Shown: positions 35,899 to 44,408 of the stretch, in pieces
Layout of the letters: the number at the start of each line of letters is the position of its first letter
Numbering within the stretch: the stretch's first letter is position 1
NCBI RefSeq assembly: GCF_000196015.1
Contig: NC_007974.2
Location: 868,001 to 932,000, forward strand
Reading direction: 5' to 3'
Length of the DNA stretch: 64,000 nt
Source of the DNA: Cupriavidus metallidurans CH34
GTDB lineage: Bacteria; Pseudomonadota; Gammaproteobacteria; Burkholderiales; Burkholderiaceae
Program-made: the position numbers and the translations under genes
Notes under the pieces: model-generated
Databases searched by the model: none
Seen by the model: the letters and a program-made list of their open reading frames with translations, nothing else
What the model was told of the DNA's origin: nothing

Positions 35899-36132
35899 AT
35901 GCAGTATCTGAATGGCTTGGACGCGAAGGTTGGTGATGTGGTGATGCTTGGCGACCGTGAAACCGGCGTGGTCGTGTGCAGTTTCACCAATGCGGAATAT
36001 AGCCCGGGATATGAGTCATTCATGAGGCGACATGCGTGCGAGGGAATCTTGATTGATTTCCCGACCTACGGGCTGATGCACTTCAAGTTCGCAGAGGTCG
36101 GACTCACCCTGCTGTCCCGGCGGCCTGGCTAG
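35899..36132 (+). CDS. conserved small protein of unknown function, 77 aa
   Basis: MQYLNGLDAKVGDVVMLGDRE followed by GVVVCSFTNAEYSPGYESF and GILIDFPTYGLMHF. This resembles a family of 65-80-aa proteins common in Burkholderiales, with a small beta-rich fold and no signal peptide. GGAGG precedes the ATG at 35899; an in-frame ATG 18 bp upstream is less well placed. Function unknown. Confidence 0.7.
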   Translation: MQYLNGLDAKVGDVVMLGDRETGVVVCSFTNAEYSPGYESFMRRHACEGILIDFPTYGLMHFKFAEVGLTLLSRRPG

Positions 36133-36341
36133 GCAAGCTTCATCCGGTGACATCTCGTTGCCTTGGCAGTGCCGCGGCGCAGGCTACCCGGTGGTCTCTT
36201 TGAGGGCTTATGCCTCGCTTCCTCCATAAACTGCGACTCTGTAAGGGGTAGTAATGCTAGAGAGTCCGGGTCGACTGTGCAAGGACGACGCTGATTCCCG
36301 CACCCACACCCCGGGCTTTTCAATTCTTCCTTGCTTTTATA

Positions 36342-36364
36342 ACTACGACTCGTAGAATCGTAGT
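36342..36364. promoter_or_regulatory. 23-bp dyad in the NDH-2 promoter
   Basis: ACTACGA-N9-TCGTAGT, a perfect 7-bp inverted repeat. It overlaps a candidate promoter TTGCTT (36331) - 16 bases - TAGAAT (36353) of the NDH-2 gene. A near-identical dyad lies in front of the Rrf2 gene (38593-38615), pointing to Rrf2 control of NDH-2. Confidence 0.75.
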
Positions 36365-36459
36365 ATTGCAGTTGACACTTGTCATTGCTGAAGAAAACGG
36401 GCGCGCGATGCAGGTGCGGCCGGATCACTCAAACCAGGGATTGATGCAGGAGTTTGAAA

Positions 36460-37668
36460 ATGTCCAAACGCATTCTTGTGATTGGCGCCGGCTTCGCCGG
36501 CATGTGGAGCGCGCTGGCTTCGGCCCGGCTGCTCGATGAAGTGGGACGCACGGATATCGAGATCGTGTTGGTGGCGCCCGAGGCGGAACTGCATGTGCGG
36601 CCGCGCCTCTACGAGCAGAATCCAGGCGGAATGAAGGCGCCGCTGCAGGAGATATTCAAGGCCGTTGGCATTCGGTTTGTACAGGGTTACGTTGAGCGGA
36701 TCGATGTGGCGAATCAGCAGGTGGAGGTCAGCAGCGCAGCGGAGACATCACCCGTCGTGCTTGGTTTCGACCGACTTGTGCTGGCCGCCGGAAGCCGCCT
36801 GTTCAAGCCGCAGATTTCCGGGCTGGATGAACATGCATTCAACGTCGATCAGGTGGCTTCCGCCGCAACGCTAGAAGCCCATATCGAGTCGCTGGCGACG
36901 CGTCCGGCCAGCATCGCCAGGAACACGGTCGTGGTTGCAGGCGGAGGCTTTACAGGCATCGAGACGGCGGCGGAAATGCCTGCACGTTTGCGCGAGGTCC
37001 TGGGAGACGACGCGCAGGTCAATGTAATCATCGTCGAGCGAGCCGGCGAGATTGGTCCGGATCTGGGGGCCGGACCACGACCAGTCATCATCCAGGCGCT
37101 GACGGAGCTTGGCGTCAAGTGGAAGCTCGGGTCTGGTGTTGCGGCCGTGGACGCGGCTGGTGTGACGCTGGAGAGTGGTGAGCGTATCGAAGCCTCGACG
37201 GTCATCTGGACCGCCGGTGCGCGTGCCAGCAAGCTCACGGCTCAAGTCCCTGCCGAGCGCGACGGCTTTGGCCGTCTGCACGTCGATAACTATCTGAAGG
37301 TCAGGGGGCTTGAGACGGTCTATGCGACGGGCGATGTCGCATATGCAGCTGTTGACGATGCCGGTAACTACGCCATGATGTCATGCCAGCATGCGATGAA
37401 CCTTGGGCGGTCCGCCGGACACAACGTGGCCGCGGACCTGGTTGGTGACAAACAAATCCCATACAGCCAGCCAAAGTACGTGACCTGCCTGGATCTGGGC
37501 CCCTGGGGCGCGGTGTACACGGAGGGCTGGGAGCGCGAGGTGAAGCTGGTTGGTGCCGAGGCCAAGGCGTTGAAGACGAAGATCAACACCGAGTGGATCT
37601 ATCCGCCAAGCGCGGATCGCGCCGAGGCACTGGCCTCGGCGGACCCGCGTCGAATCGTGGTGGCGTAA
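36460..37668 (+). CDS. type II NADH dehydrogenase (NDH-2-like FAD/NAD(P) oxidoreductase)
   Basis: 402 aa two-dinucleotide-binding flavoprotein. FAD motif VIGAGFAGMWSALASARLL is at the N-terminus, the NADH motif VVAGGGFTGIETAAEMPARL is in the middle, and TVYATGDVAYA closes the FAD site. No C-terminal amphipathic anchor is obvious, so membrane association is uncertain. It would pass NADH electrons to quinone without proton pumping. The ATG at 36460 follows AGGAG. Probably repressed by the nearby Rrf2 protein. A strong hairpin follows the gene. Confidence 0.9.
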   Translation: MSKRILVIGAGFAGMWSALASARLLDEVGRTDIEIVLVAPEAELHVRPRLYEQNPGGMKAPLQEIFKAVGIRFVQGYVERIDVANQQVEVSSAAETSPVVLGFDRLVLAAGSRLFKPQISGLDEHAFNVDQVASAATLEAHIESLATRPASIARNTVVVAGGGFTGIETAAEMPARLREVLGDDAQVNVIIVERAGEIGPDLGAGPRPVIIQALTELGVKWKLGSGVAAVDAAGVTLESGERIEASTVIWTAGARASKLTAQVPAERDGFGRLHVDNYLKVRGLETVYATGDVAYAAVDDAGNYAMMSCQHAMNLGRSAGHNVAADLVGDKQIPYSQPKYVTCLDLGPWGAVYTEGWEREVKLVGAEAKALKTKINTEWIYPPSADRAEALASADPRRIVVA

Positions 37669-37674
37669 CGAGTA

Positions 37675-37705
37675 AACGAGGCAAGACGGATCGTCTTGCC
37701 TCGTT
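37675..37705 (+). terminator. hairpin terminator of NDH-2
   Basis: A perfect 14-bp stem (AACGAGGCAAGACG / CGTCTTGCCTCGTT) with a 3-base loop, starting 6 bases after the stop codon. The T-tract behind it is weak (GTTCC). Confidence 0.75.
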
Positions 37706-37739
37706 GTTCCTGAAGGAGTGACGAAGACCGCGCAGCTTG

Positions 37740-37967
37740 GGGCGCTCCCGCGGTCTTGCCGGGTCCGACAAGCTCTCGGGAGGTCAATCGTTCGAAGCAT
37801 TCGAGAAGACCTTTTTCGAACAAGCACGCCCGACGTCGCTCCTCAAGCGATTCACTACCCCTGAAGAGGTTGCGAATCTGGTTGTTTATGTCTGCTCGCA
37901 AGCGTCTTCCGCGACAAATGGCGCTGCACTGCGTGCGGATGGTGGCGTGGTTCGTGCCGCTTTCTGA
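37740..37967 (+). pseudogene. 3' fragment of an SDR gene
   Basis: The frame reads QSFEAFEKTFFEQARPTSL, RFTTPEEVANLVVYVCSQ and SATNGAALRADGGVV before TGA, the C-terminal third of a classical SDR. The cofactor and catalytic parts are missing, and a frame change precedes the fragment (VLPGPTS in another frame). Followed by a rho-independent terminator. Confidence 0.85.
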
Positions 37968-37984
37968 GCAGCCTGTCAAATGAG

Positions 37985-38014
37985 AATCGCCTTCCATCTG
38001 GAAGGCGATTTTTT
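37985..38014 (+). terminator. rho-independent terminator
   Basis: Perfect 11-bp stem AATCGCCTTCC / GGAAGGCGATT with a 4-base loop and four further T residues. It belonged to the broken SDR gene; its T-tract overlaps the stop codon of the convergent Rrf2 gene. Confidence 0.85.
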
Positions 38015-38588
38015 ATGCACGATTGCGCGTCCGTACGGACTTGCGCGCGGGCGGCAACGACTCTTCGGACTTCTCGCCGCGACGGTTGACGGACCGGGCC
38101 GTCAGCCATTGGACCACCTGCGTCCCGTAACTGTTGGGTGCCTTGTCGATGGCGCGATTGGCAATGTCGAGTAGCGTGTGTTGCCTGAGTTCATGCCGCA
38201 TCGCCTTTTCCGCCGATTGCATGACAGCATGGATCGAGCACACACCGCGCGTGGCCCAGGCGGGTGGTGCTTCGTCGAACACCGCGCAGCGGTCGCGGAT
38301 CTCCAGACAGTCGAACAGCGGCTTGTCGCCATCGATGGCGACGACGACGTCGTGCACTGTGATCTTGTCTGCAGGCCGCGCCAGGCTGAAGCCGCCTCGT
38401 ATGCCTTCGGTAGCGACTACGAGATTTGCCTTCGCCAGCTTGGTGAACAACTTCGCCAGATAGTCAGCGGGGATACCCTGCAGTTCCGCGAGATCCCTCA
38501 CGCTAGCGGTTTCCACCGACGCCTGTGAGCGCGACAGGTAAAGGAGGCAATGCAACCCGTATTCCACACCGGTGCTGATGAATGACAT
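38013..38588 (-). CDS. Rrf2-family transcriptional regulator with Fe-S cysteines
   Basis: 191 aa. Winged helix (GVEYGLHCLLYLSRSQ, LAELQGIPADYLAKLFTKL) and three cysteines at C94, C101 and C117 in the cluster-binding loop (FDCLEIRDRCAVF ... GVCSIH), as in IscR/NsrR-type proteins. The C-terminal tail beyond residue 150 is longer than in NsrR. It likely senses NO, oxygen or redox state. A 23-bp dyad lies just upstream of its start and a matching one in front of NDH-2. Confidence 0.9.
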   Translation of the reverse strand: MSFISTGVEYGLHCLLYLSRSQASVETASVRDLAELQGIPADYLAKLFTKLAKANLVVATEGIRGGFSLARPADKITVHDVVVAIDGDKPLFDCLEIRDRCAVFDEAPPAWATRGVCSIHAVMQSAEKAMRHELRQHTLLDIANRAIDKAPNSYGTQVVQWLTARSVNRRGEKSEESLPPARKSVRTRNRA

Positions 38589-38592
38589 GGCA

Positions 38593-38615
38593 ACTAAGAG
38601 TTATCGAATCGTAGT
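38593..38615. promoter_or_regulatory. 23-bp dyad in front of the Rrf2 gene
   Basis: ACTAAGA-N9-TCGTAGT. The right arm and spacer length are identical to the NDH-2 site; the left arm differs by one base. It sits 5 bases before the Rrf2 start codon, suiting autorepression. Confidence 0.75.
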
Positions 38616-38713
38616 TGTCAGGTTATACAGGTACACGCTGATCCGCAAGCAAATGTATGTTTGGCGAGCACCTGCGATTTGTTCTGATGTACCCAGGATC
38701 GTACCGACGACAG

Positions 38714-40273
38714 CTAGTGGGCAGCGGATGCCGCACCGGACGCCGCGCCACGCGCTGGCTTGGTCAGCCAGATCAGTGGAACAATGGCGACGAAGATGAC
38801 GGCTGATATCCAGAAGATGTCGTTCAGGCCCAGCATGATCGCCTGGGTATTGAGCTGTCTTTCAAAGTAGGCGGTCGCCTGGCCAGGGGATAGGTGCATT
38901 ACGGACTGGATGGCCTCCAGCGCGGCACTGTAGTTCGGATTACCAGGGTTCGCCTTTTCGACTAGTTGTGCGTGATGCAGTATGGCGCGGTCGTTCCACA
39001 CAGTGGTCGCAAGTGACGTTCCCACAGCGCCGCAGAACACGCGGACAAAGTTCGACAGTCCGGCCGCGGCGGGGATCTTGTCTGGTGGGAGACCGGAAAG
39101 AATGATGGCCGTCAACGGAACAAAGAACAATGCTGTTGGAATGCCCTGCAGCAGCGTTGGGAGAACCAACGTGAATGTGTCGACTCCCGTCGTGTAGTGG
39201 GAGCGCATGAAGAACACCGCGGCAAAGCCGAGAAACGAAAGGGTGGAGAGAATGCGCAACTCGGCTTTTGGCATCAGTTTGCCAAGGACCGGCGCAAGCA
39301 CCACCGCGAAGATGCCCAATGGCGCCGTGACAAGGCCGGCATTGACGGCTGGATAGGCGAGGTACTGCTGCATCCATTGCGGCAGCACGACCAGATTCGC
39401 GAAGAAGACCGCGTAGGCCACCGATATTGCGATGGTTCCGGCCAGGAAGTTGCGTCCTTTAAACAGCCTCAAATCGACGATCGGATTGGCTTCGGTCAGT
39501 TCCCAGATCACGAAGAACAGGAAGCCGAGTAGGGCGACAATGGCCAGGCTGATGATCACCGGCGAAGCGAACCAGTCGAGATCCTTGCCTTTGTCGAGCA
39601 TGATCTGAAGGGCTGCCACCCAGGTGACAAGCGCTGCCAGTCCTATGGCGTCGATCGGGAGAATACGGGTTGTTGTCTCGCGGCTACGATAGATCGCCCA
39701 GGTGACTGCGGCAGCAAACAGCCCAACGGGGATGTTGATGTAGAAGATCCATGACCAGGAATAGCTGTCAGTCATCCATCCCCCCAAAGCCGGGCCGGCT
39801 ATTGGTCCCACGGTAGCGGTCATCGCCCACAACGCGAGTGCCTGACCGCTTTTCTCCTTGGGATAGGACCCCAGGAGAATTGCTTGCGAGAGCGGAATCA
39901 TCGGACCCGCGACGGCTCCCTGAAGGATTCGCGCCGCGAGAAGAAAAGTGAGATTGGGCGCGACGCCGCATAGCCACGACGACAGGACGAACAGCAGAAT
40001 CGATCCCACGAACAGACGGATCTGCCCCACGCGCTGGGTCAGCCACCCCGTCAGTGGAATGGCTACCGCATTGGCGGCCGCGAACAGCGTGATCACCCAA
40101 GTGCCTTCATCCACGGAGACGCCGAGGTTGCCAGAGATAGTCGGGATGGCGACATTGGCAATGGATGAATCCAGCACGTTCATGAATGTGGCCAGCGCGA
40201 CGGCCAGACTGCCCATTGCCAGCTTGCCACCGGTCAGCGGCGGCGGTAATTCGCTTGTCATCGGATTTGGCAT
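38714..40273 (-). CDS. emrB: EmrB/QacA (DHA2) family drug:H+ antiporter
   Basis: 519 aa with fourteen membrane helices. NVLDSSIANVAIPTISGNLG is the DHA2 helix-1 motif and RILQGAVAGPMIPLSQA the motif C-like region. Last gene of the NodT-EmrA-EmrB operon, 32 bp after EmrA. It would expel hydrophobic drugs, uncouplers or aromatic compounds across both membranes with its partners. Confidence 0.93.
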   Translation of the reverse strand: MPNPMTSELPPPLTGGKLAMGSLAVALATFMNVLDSSIANVAIPTISGNLGVSVDEGTWVITLFAAANAVAIPLTGWLTQRVGQIRLFVGSILLFVLSSWLCGVAPNLTFLLAARILQGAVAGPMIPLSQAILLGSYPKEKSGQALALWAMTATVGPIAGPALGGWMTDSYSWSWIFYINIPVGLFAAAVTWAIYRSRETTTRILPIDAIGLAALVTWVAALQIMLDKGKDLDWFASPVIISLAIVALLGFLFFVIWELTEANPIVDLRLFKGRNFLAGTIAISVAYAVFFANLVVLPQWMQQYLAYPAVNAGLVTAPLGIFAVVLAPVLGKLMPKAELRILSTLSFLGFAAVFFMRSHYTTGVDTFTLVLPTLLQGIPTALFFVPLTAIILSGLPPDKIPAAAGLSNFVRVFCGAVGTSLATTVWNDRAILHHAQLVEKANPGNPNYSAALEAIQSVMHLSPGQATAYFERQLNTQAIMLGLNDIFWISAVIFVAIVPLIWLTKPARGAASGAASAAH

Positions 40274-40305
40274 GATGCCCTCAGTTAGCGTTGGCGACTA
40301 CGGTT

Positions 40306-41580
40306 TCACGAGGCCCTGGCGAGTGCCGAAGGACTGGCCACCGGCCGCGCATTCCTGGTCGTTTCGTTTCGCGTGGAGTTGTCGCTGTTGCTATTGCTGT
40401 TCCGGGCGATGATCCGATCGATCTCGCTGTCGGCTTCCGCACCGTAGCGTTCGAACACATCGGTGCGATAGGCGGTGCGAATTGGTGTGCTTGTGCCCTT
40501 GGCGGGGGAAAGCTCTCCGCCGCGCTCCCTGGTCTCCACATCGACCTGCATAGACAGGCCAACCTGCAGTGGGTGCGCGCGCAGTTCCACCGGATCCAGT
40601 GCGATCCGCACGGGCAGTCGCTGGACGACCTTTATCCAGTTGCCAGTCGCGTTCTGCGCTGGTAGCGCGGAGAACGCGCTACCGGTGCCCGCGGAGAAGC
40701 CGACGACCTTGCCGTGATAGGTCACCTTGCCGCCGTACAGATCGGCGTGGAGTTCTACTGGCTGGCCAATTCGAATGTGCTTGAGCTGAACCTCCTTGAA
40801 GTTGGCATCTACCCAGACTCCATCGAGAGGCACGATGGCCATGAGTGGATTGCCAGGCGCGACACGTTGACCGACTTGCACGGATCGACGGGCGACATAG
40901 CCGGTCACGGGAGCGGGCAGCGTGTTTCGCGCATTGGCGAGATAGGCATCCCGCACGCGTGTGGCGGCTGCTTGAACACTGGGGTGATCGGCCACGCTAG
41001 CCTGGTCGGTCAACGCATGGTTCGAGGCGAGCTGTTGCTTCGCCGTTTCCAGCGCGGCTTCGGCAGCCTTCACGGTGTCCCTTGCGTGCGCGACGTCCTC
41101 CGCGGCAACCGCGCCACTTTCCGAGGCTTCGGTTCGACGCCGCAGATCATCTCGCGCCCGGGAAAGGTCCACCTGCCGCTGTTGAACAGTTGCAGCCAGC
41201 GTGTTGTTGTTGACATATAACGCACTTACCTGGCGAACGGTCTGCCCGAGCGCCGCCTCGGCGTTGGCCAGAGCGATGCGAGCGTCTGCGGGATCAAGCG
41301 TGACGATCGCATCGCCCGCCCTGACGATCTCCGTGTCGTCGGCATTGACTGCGACAACCGTCCCGCTCACCTGAGGGGTGAGTTGCACCAGATTGCCGTT
41401 GACGTAGGCGTCATCGGTGTCTTCGTGAAAGCGTGCCACGCTGTAGTAGTACGCGCCGTAGCCTGCCGCTGCCACCAGAGCGCCCAGCCCAAGCAGGGCC
41501 AGCAGACGCTTGCGGGTTCTCGGCGCGCCGGACGCGGCCTTGGGATTGTCAGTGGGGTTCGGGTTGGTCGTGGTCATCAT
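40306..41580 (-). CDS. emrA: EmrA-like membrane fusion protein (HlyD family)
   Basis: 424 aa. One N-terminal membrane helix (LLALLGLGALVAAAGYGAYY), a barrel-sandwich/lipoyl half (VNGNLVQLTPQVSGTVVAVN), a long coiled-coil hairpin and the second half (TLPAPVTGYVARRSVQVGQR). The C-terminal tail is rich in Asn, Ser and Thr, unusual for the family. Start chosen at the first of two adjacent ATGs after AGGTG; a GTG at 41610 that overlaps the NodT stop is possible. Confidence 0.92.
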   Translation of the reverse strand: MMTTTNPNPTDNPKAASGAPRTRKRLLALLGLGALVAAAGYGAYYYSVARFHEDTDDAYVNGNLVQLTPQVSGTVVAVNADDTEIVRAGDAIVTLDPADARIALANAEAALGQTVRQVSALYVNNNTLAATVQQRQVDLSRARDDLRRRTEASESGAVAAEDVAHARDTVKAAEAALETAKQQLASNHALTDQASVADHPSVQAAATRVRDAYLANARNTLPAPVTGYVARRSVQVGQRVAPGNPLMAIVPLDGVWVDANFKEVQLKHIRIGQPVELHADLYGGKVTYHGKVVGFSAGTGSAFSALPAQNATGNWIKVVQRLPVRIALDPVELRAHPLQVGLSMQVDVETRERGGELSPAKGTSTPIRTAYRTDVFERYGAEADSEIDRIIARNSNSNSDNSTRNETTRNARPVASPSALARAS

Positions 41581-41606
41581 GTCACCTGTATCTGTGGCGT
41601 GGCGGC

Positions 41607-43085
41607 TCACCGGGTTGTGTCCGCGCTTTGTGTGTCGTCGGCCGTGTACCCGCCGCCGAGGGCCGCTGCCAGCGCAATCTGGCGGTCGCGTCGTTGCATT
41701 CGGAGCGTTGTCACGGTCTGGCTACTGGCCAATGCCGTGGTCTGCGCATTCAGCACCGTCAATTGCGTGGTCAGGCCGGCGCGGTACTGCGCCATCGCCA
41801 GGTTCAAGGCGCGTTGCGCGGCCTCGTCGGTTCGGACCGCGTTGATGATCTGGGCGTCGACGGAGCGAATGTCCGACAGTTGCGTGGCCACATCGGTCAA
41901 TGCCTGGATCAGGGTGTCGTTGTAATTCGCCACGGCAAAGTCGAAGTCGGCGTAGCGTCCTTTTAGTTGCGCCCGCAGTGCGCCACCGTCGAAGATCGGC
42001 AGGTGGATGGCAGGGCCGGCGGAGACCGTGCGGCTCGCCGCATGCAGAAAGCGTCCCCACCCGAAAGCATCGAGGCCGATGGCAGCGCTCAGATTGATGT
42101 CTGGGTAGAACTCGGCTTTCGCCACCTTGATGTCGTGAGTGGTGGCCTCCACTCTCCAGCGCGCGGCGACGATGTCGGGGCGGCGTGCCAGGAGGTCTGC
42201 CGGAAGGTTGTCAGGCAGATGAATTTCTTCGGAGCCACCGAGTGCCGGCTTGGCGATGGCGAGCCCGCGGTCCGGGCCTTTGCCGAGCAGCGCGCCAAGT
42301 TGGTAGCGGGTACGCTGGATACTTCCCTCAAGGGCCGAAACGGAAACCTGCGCCGCCGCGAGGTTCGCTTCGGCAGTCTGTTGCTCCACGGCGGTATCCA
42401 GTCCCATCCGGACCCGACCGCGTGTGACCCGCAGGACTTCTTCGCGTTGCGTGACTTCATCGCGCGCAATATCCAGAAGCGCGTACAAGCGGGCGAGCTC
42501 GTTGTAACTGCGGGCGATGGCCTGACTCAGGCTCAGTCTTACCTGCTCCGCTTCGGCCTCCGTCATGTGGACCATCGAGACCGCGGAACGGAGGGCTTCG
42601 CGATTCTTGCCCCAAAGATCGAGCTCGTAGGACGCACTGATGATCGCCTTGTTTTCCGATTGCCACGTGCCGGCAAAGGCTGGCGGTATAAAGGTGCTTT
42701 CAGTCAGTCGCTGGCGAGTCCAGGAATACCCCGCGCCTACCTGAGGGAGGGTGTTCGCATTGGCGCTTTCGCTGAATGCCACGGCCGCCGCAATACGGGC
42801 ACGTGCCTTGTCGATGGATGGGCTACCCGCCAAGGCTTCGTCGATCAGGGCCTTGAGTTGCGCATCGCCAAACTGTGATGCCCAGTCCGTGGCGGGCCAA
42901 TGCCCTCCCTCGGACGGCAGGCTTTGCGCAGTGGCAATCTGCGTCGGCAGTGCCATCTCCTTGTCGCTATGAATGCCCGCATAGTTCGCGCATCCGGCAA
43001 GTACTGCGGCCACTATCGTTGAGAGCGCGAGCAGTGTGGCGCGCTGCTTCGCCTGGGGTGATTGCCAAACCATTTTCCGACTCAT
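41607..43085 (-). CDS. NodT-family efflux outer-membrane lipoprotein
   Basis: 492 aa. Lipoprotein signal with lipobox LAGC after a basic start (MSRKMVWQSPQAKQR), then two OEP repeats with SASYELDLWGKNREALRSA and LLARRPDIVAARWRVEATT. The start at 43085 is provisional: an ATG at 43121 is also in frame and no ribosome-binding site decides. First gene of the NodT-EmrA-EmrB operon; a promoter with an embedded palindrome lies at 43162-43190. Confidence 0.9.
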   Translation of the reverse strand: MSRKMVWQSPQAKQRATLLALSTIVAAVLAGCANYAGIHSDKEMALPTQIATAQSLPSEGGHWPATDWASQFGDAQLKALIDEALAGSPSIDKARARIAAAVAFSESANANTLPQVGAGYSWTRQRLTESTFIPPAFAGTWQSENKAIISASYELDLWGKNREALRSAVSMVHMTEAEAEQVRLSLSQAIARSYNELARLYALLDIARDEVTQREEVLRVTRGRVRMGLDTAVEQQTAEANLAAAQVSVSALEGSIQRTRYQLGALLGKGPDRGLAIAKPALGGSEEIHLPDNLPADLLARRPDIVAARWRVEATTHDIKVAKAEFYPDINLSAAIGLDAFGWGRFLHAASRTVSAGPAIHLPIFDGGALRAQLKGRYADFDFAVANYNDTLIQALTDVATQLSDIRSVDAQIINAVRTDEAAQRALNLAMAQYRAGLTTQLTVLNAQTTALASSQTVTTLRMQRRDRQIALAAALGGGYTADDTQSADTTR

Positions 43086-43161
43086 CAATTGGTGTGGTGG
43101 ATAAAGTGACTGGACGTGCATCCCTGAACTGATTTCGCCGTCCGCATATTTAACTGACTGG

Positions 43162-43190
43162 ACAATAGTTGCCTAGGCAAATAAATTCAA
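43162..43190 (-). promoter_or_regulatory. efflux-operon promoter with palindromic operator
   Basis: On the minus strand TTGAAT, a 17-bp spacer and TATTGT form a -35/-10 pair. The perfect 12-bp palindrome TTGCCTAGGCAA (43169-43180) fills most of the spacer, an ideal place for a repressor. The sequence resembles MarR-family operators. No MarR gene is in the window. Confidence 0.75.
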
Positions 43191-43283
43191 GGCGCGCAGC
43201 GATGGATTCTTTCAATCGGCTCGATTGCGAAAACCGATGCGCGGTATTGGCCTCGGCGGCCGATGCGCGAACGACAAAAGCGA

Positions 43284-43309
43284 TGACAGGGCGACGCGTC
43301 GCCCTGTCA
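43284..43309 (-). terminator. 26-bp perfect palindrome, probable terminator of the cupin operon
   Basis: TGACAGGGCGACG followed by its exact complement. On the minus strand it is followed by a short T-tract (CTTTTG) and lies about 80 bases beyond the cupin stop codon. Confidence 0.7.
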
Positions 43310-43390
43310 ATCTGGGGTGGATTTCAGGACGGGCGGCAGCGTCGCGACATCAGGCCGGGCGGCCCAACTGCATGTCCGGGCTCCCGGTGC

Positions 43391-43831
43391 CTAGCGAGCG
43401 TCCAGCGGCAGCTTCACCGGCATGTTGCCCTCCGCAATCCCGTAGACAAGCAACTTCGCAGGCTTGGTGGAACTGGCATTGCGGGACACCAGGTGCTTTG
43501 CGCCTGGCGGTTCATACCAGGCTTCTCCCGCCTTGTAGACGCGGGCGGGTTGGCCATCGAGCTGGGATTCCACTTCACCGTCGAGCACATAGGCAAAGAT
43601 CGAACCTGGATGTCGATGTGGTTCAGAGGCTTGCCCCGGTTCGTAGGCCACCGTGATCATGAACACATGACGTCCTTTGGCCTCGGGGATGTCCTGCTTC
43701 ATCACCGGCGTTGTTGTCTCGTGTCCGGCTTCGTGCGCAAGTGCCGGCCTGGTGGCTGCCATGGTGCAGAGCAGCATGGCAGCAATCAGGGGCACCTGAA
43801 GCACATTGCGACGTATGGCGAGCGCTGTCAT
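43391..43831 (-). CDS. exported cupin-domain protein
   Basis: 146 aa. A signal peptide (cleavage near RPALAHEAG) precedes a single cupin barrel with PGQASEPHRHPGSIFAYVLDGE (metal-binding histidines) and AGEAWYEPPGAKH. The ATG at 43831 follows GAGG and restores the signal peptide. Role unknown. It starts 8 bp after the carboxymuconolactone-decarboxylase gene, so the two form an operon downstream of a MocR regulator. Confidence 0.88.
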   Translation of the reverse strand: MTALAIRRNVLQVPLIAAMLLCTMAATRPALAHEAGHETTTPVMKQDIPEAKGRHVFMITVAYEPGQASEPHRHPGSIFAYVLDGEVESQLDGQPARVYKAGEAWYEPPGAKHLVSRNASSTKPAKLLVYGIAEGNMPVKLPLDAR

Positions 43832-43839
43832 GGCGGACC

Positions 43840-44277
43840 TCACGCTGGTGTCTTGCGGAACGAAATCGCGAAGCGGTTCCACGTATTGATGGTCGAGATC
43901 AGAAGCGTCAGGTCCACGAGTTCAGCGTCGTCGAAGTGCGGCCGCACGGCGGTCCAGACTTCATCTGGCACATGATTCTGAGATACGAGCGTGACGGCTT
44001 CGGTCCAGGCCAGCGCCGCGCGTTCGCGATCTGTGAAGAAGGGTGTTTCGCGCCAGACGGACAGCGTGGCAAGGCGGCGATCGTCTTCTCCTCCCTTGCG
44101 CGCGTCCGCGGTATGAAGGTCGATGCAGTAGGCGCAGCCGTTGATCAGGGAGGCGCGGAGCCGAATCAGTTCCACCAGGGACTTCTCGAGGCTGGATTCG
44201 CTGATGCGCTTTTCCAGCCCAAGCAGCGCCTTGATGGCGTTCGGGTTGGCATTGTAGAAATCGAGACGTTGGGTCAT
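43840..44277 (-). CDS. carboxymuconolactone decarboxylase/AhpD-like protein
   Basis: 145 aa. The redox motif NGCAYCIDLH (Cys48, Cys51, His55) of AhpD-like alkylhydroperoxidases is complete, and LVELIRLRASLINGC precedes it as in the family. It likely reduces peroxides or acts on a lactone. The ATG at 44277 follows AAGGAAA. Cotranscribed with the cupin gene; two GGTGACC repeats lie upstream. Confidence 0.9.
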   Translation of the reverse strand: MTQRLDFYNANPNAIKALLGLEKRISESSLEKSLVELIRLRASLINGCAYCIDLHTADARKGGEDDRRLATLSVWRETPFFTDRERAALAWTEAVTLVSQNHVPDEVWTAVRPHFDDAELVDLTLLISTINTWNRFAISFRKTPA

Positions 44278-44347
44278 GACTTTTTCCTTGGCTTGTTCAT
44301 ATGCGTGCCGGCTGGCACGCCTCAGACGCAAGCTTAGGCAATGAAGT

Positions 44348-44389
44348 GGTGACCTTTTAGTACCGATTTATGGCTATTTTGAGGTGACC
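44348..44389 (-). promoter_or_regulatory. paired direct repeats, MocR operator candidate
   Basis: GGTGACC occurs at 44348-44354 and 44383-44389, 35 bases apart, in the 130-bp gap between the MocR gene and its probable target. Direct repeats on the promoter of a neighbouring gene are the usual MocR/PdxR binding arrangement. The intervening sequence is AT-rich and could hold the promoter. Confidence 0.6.
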
Positions 44390-44408
44390 AATTTTTCGAC
44401 GCACGCCA

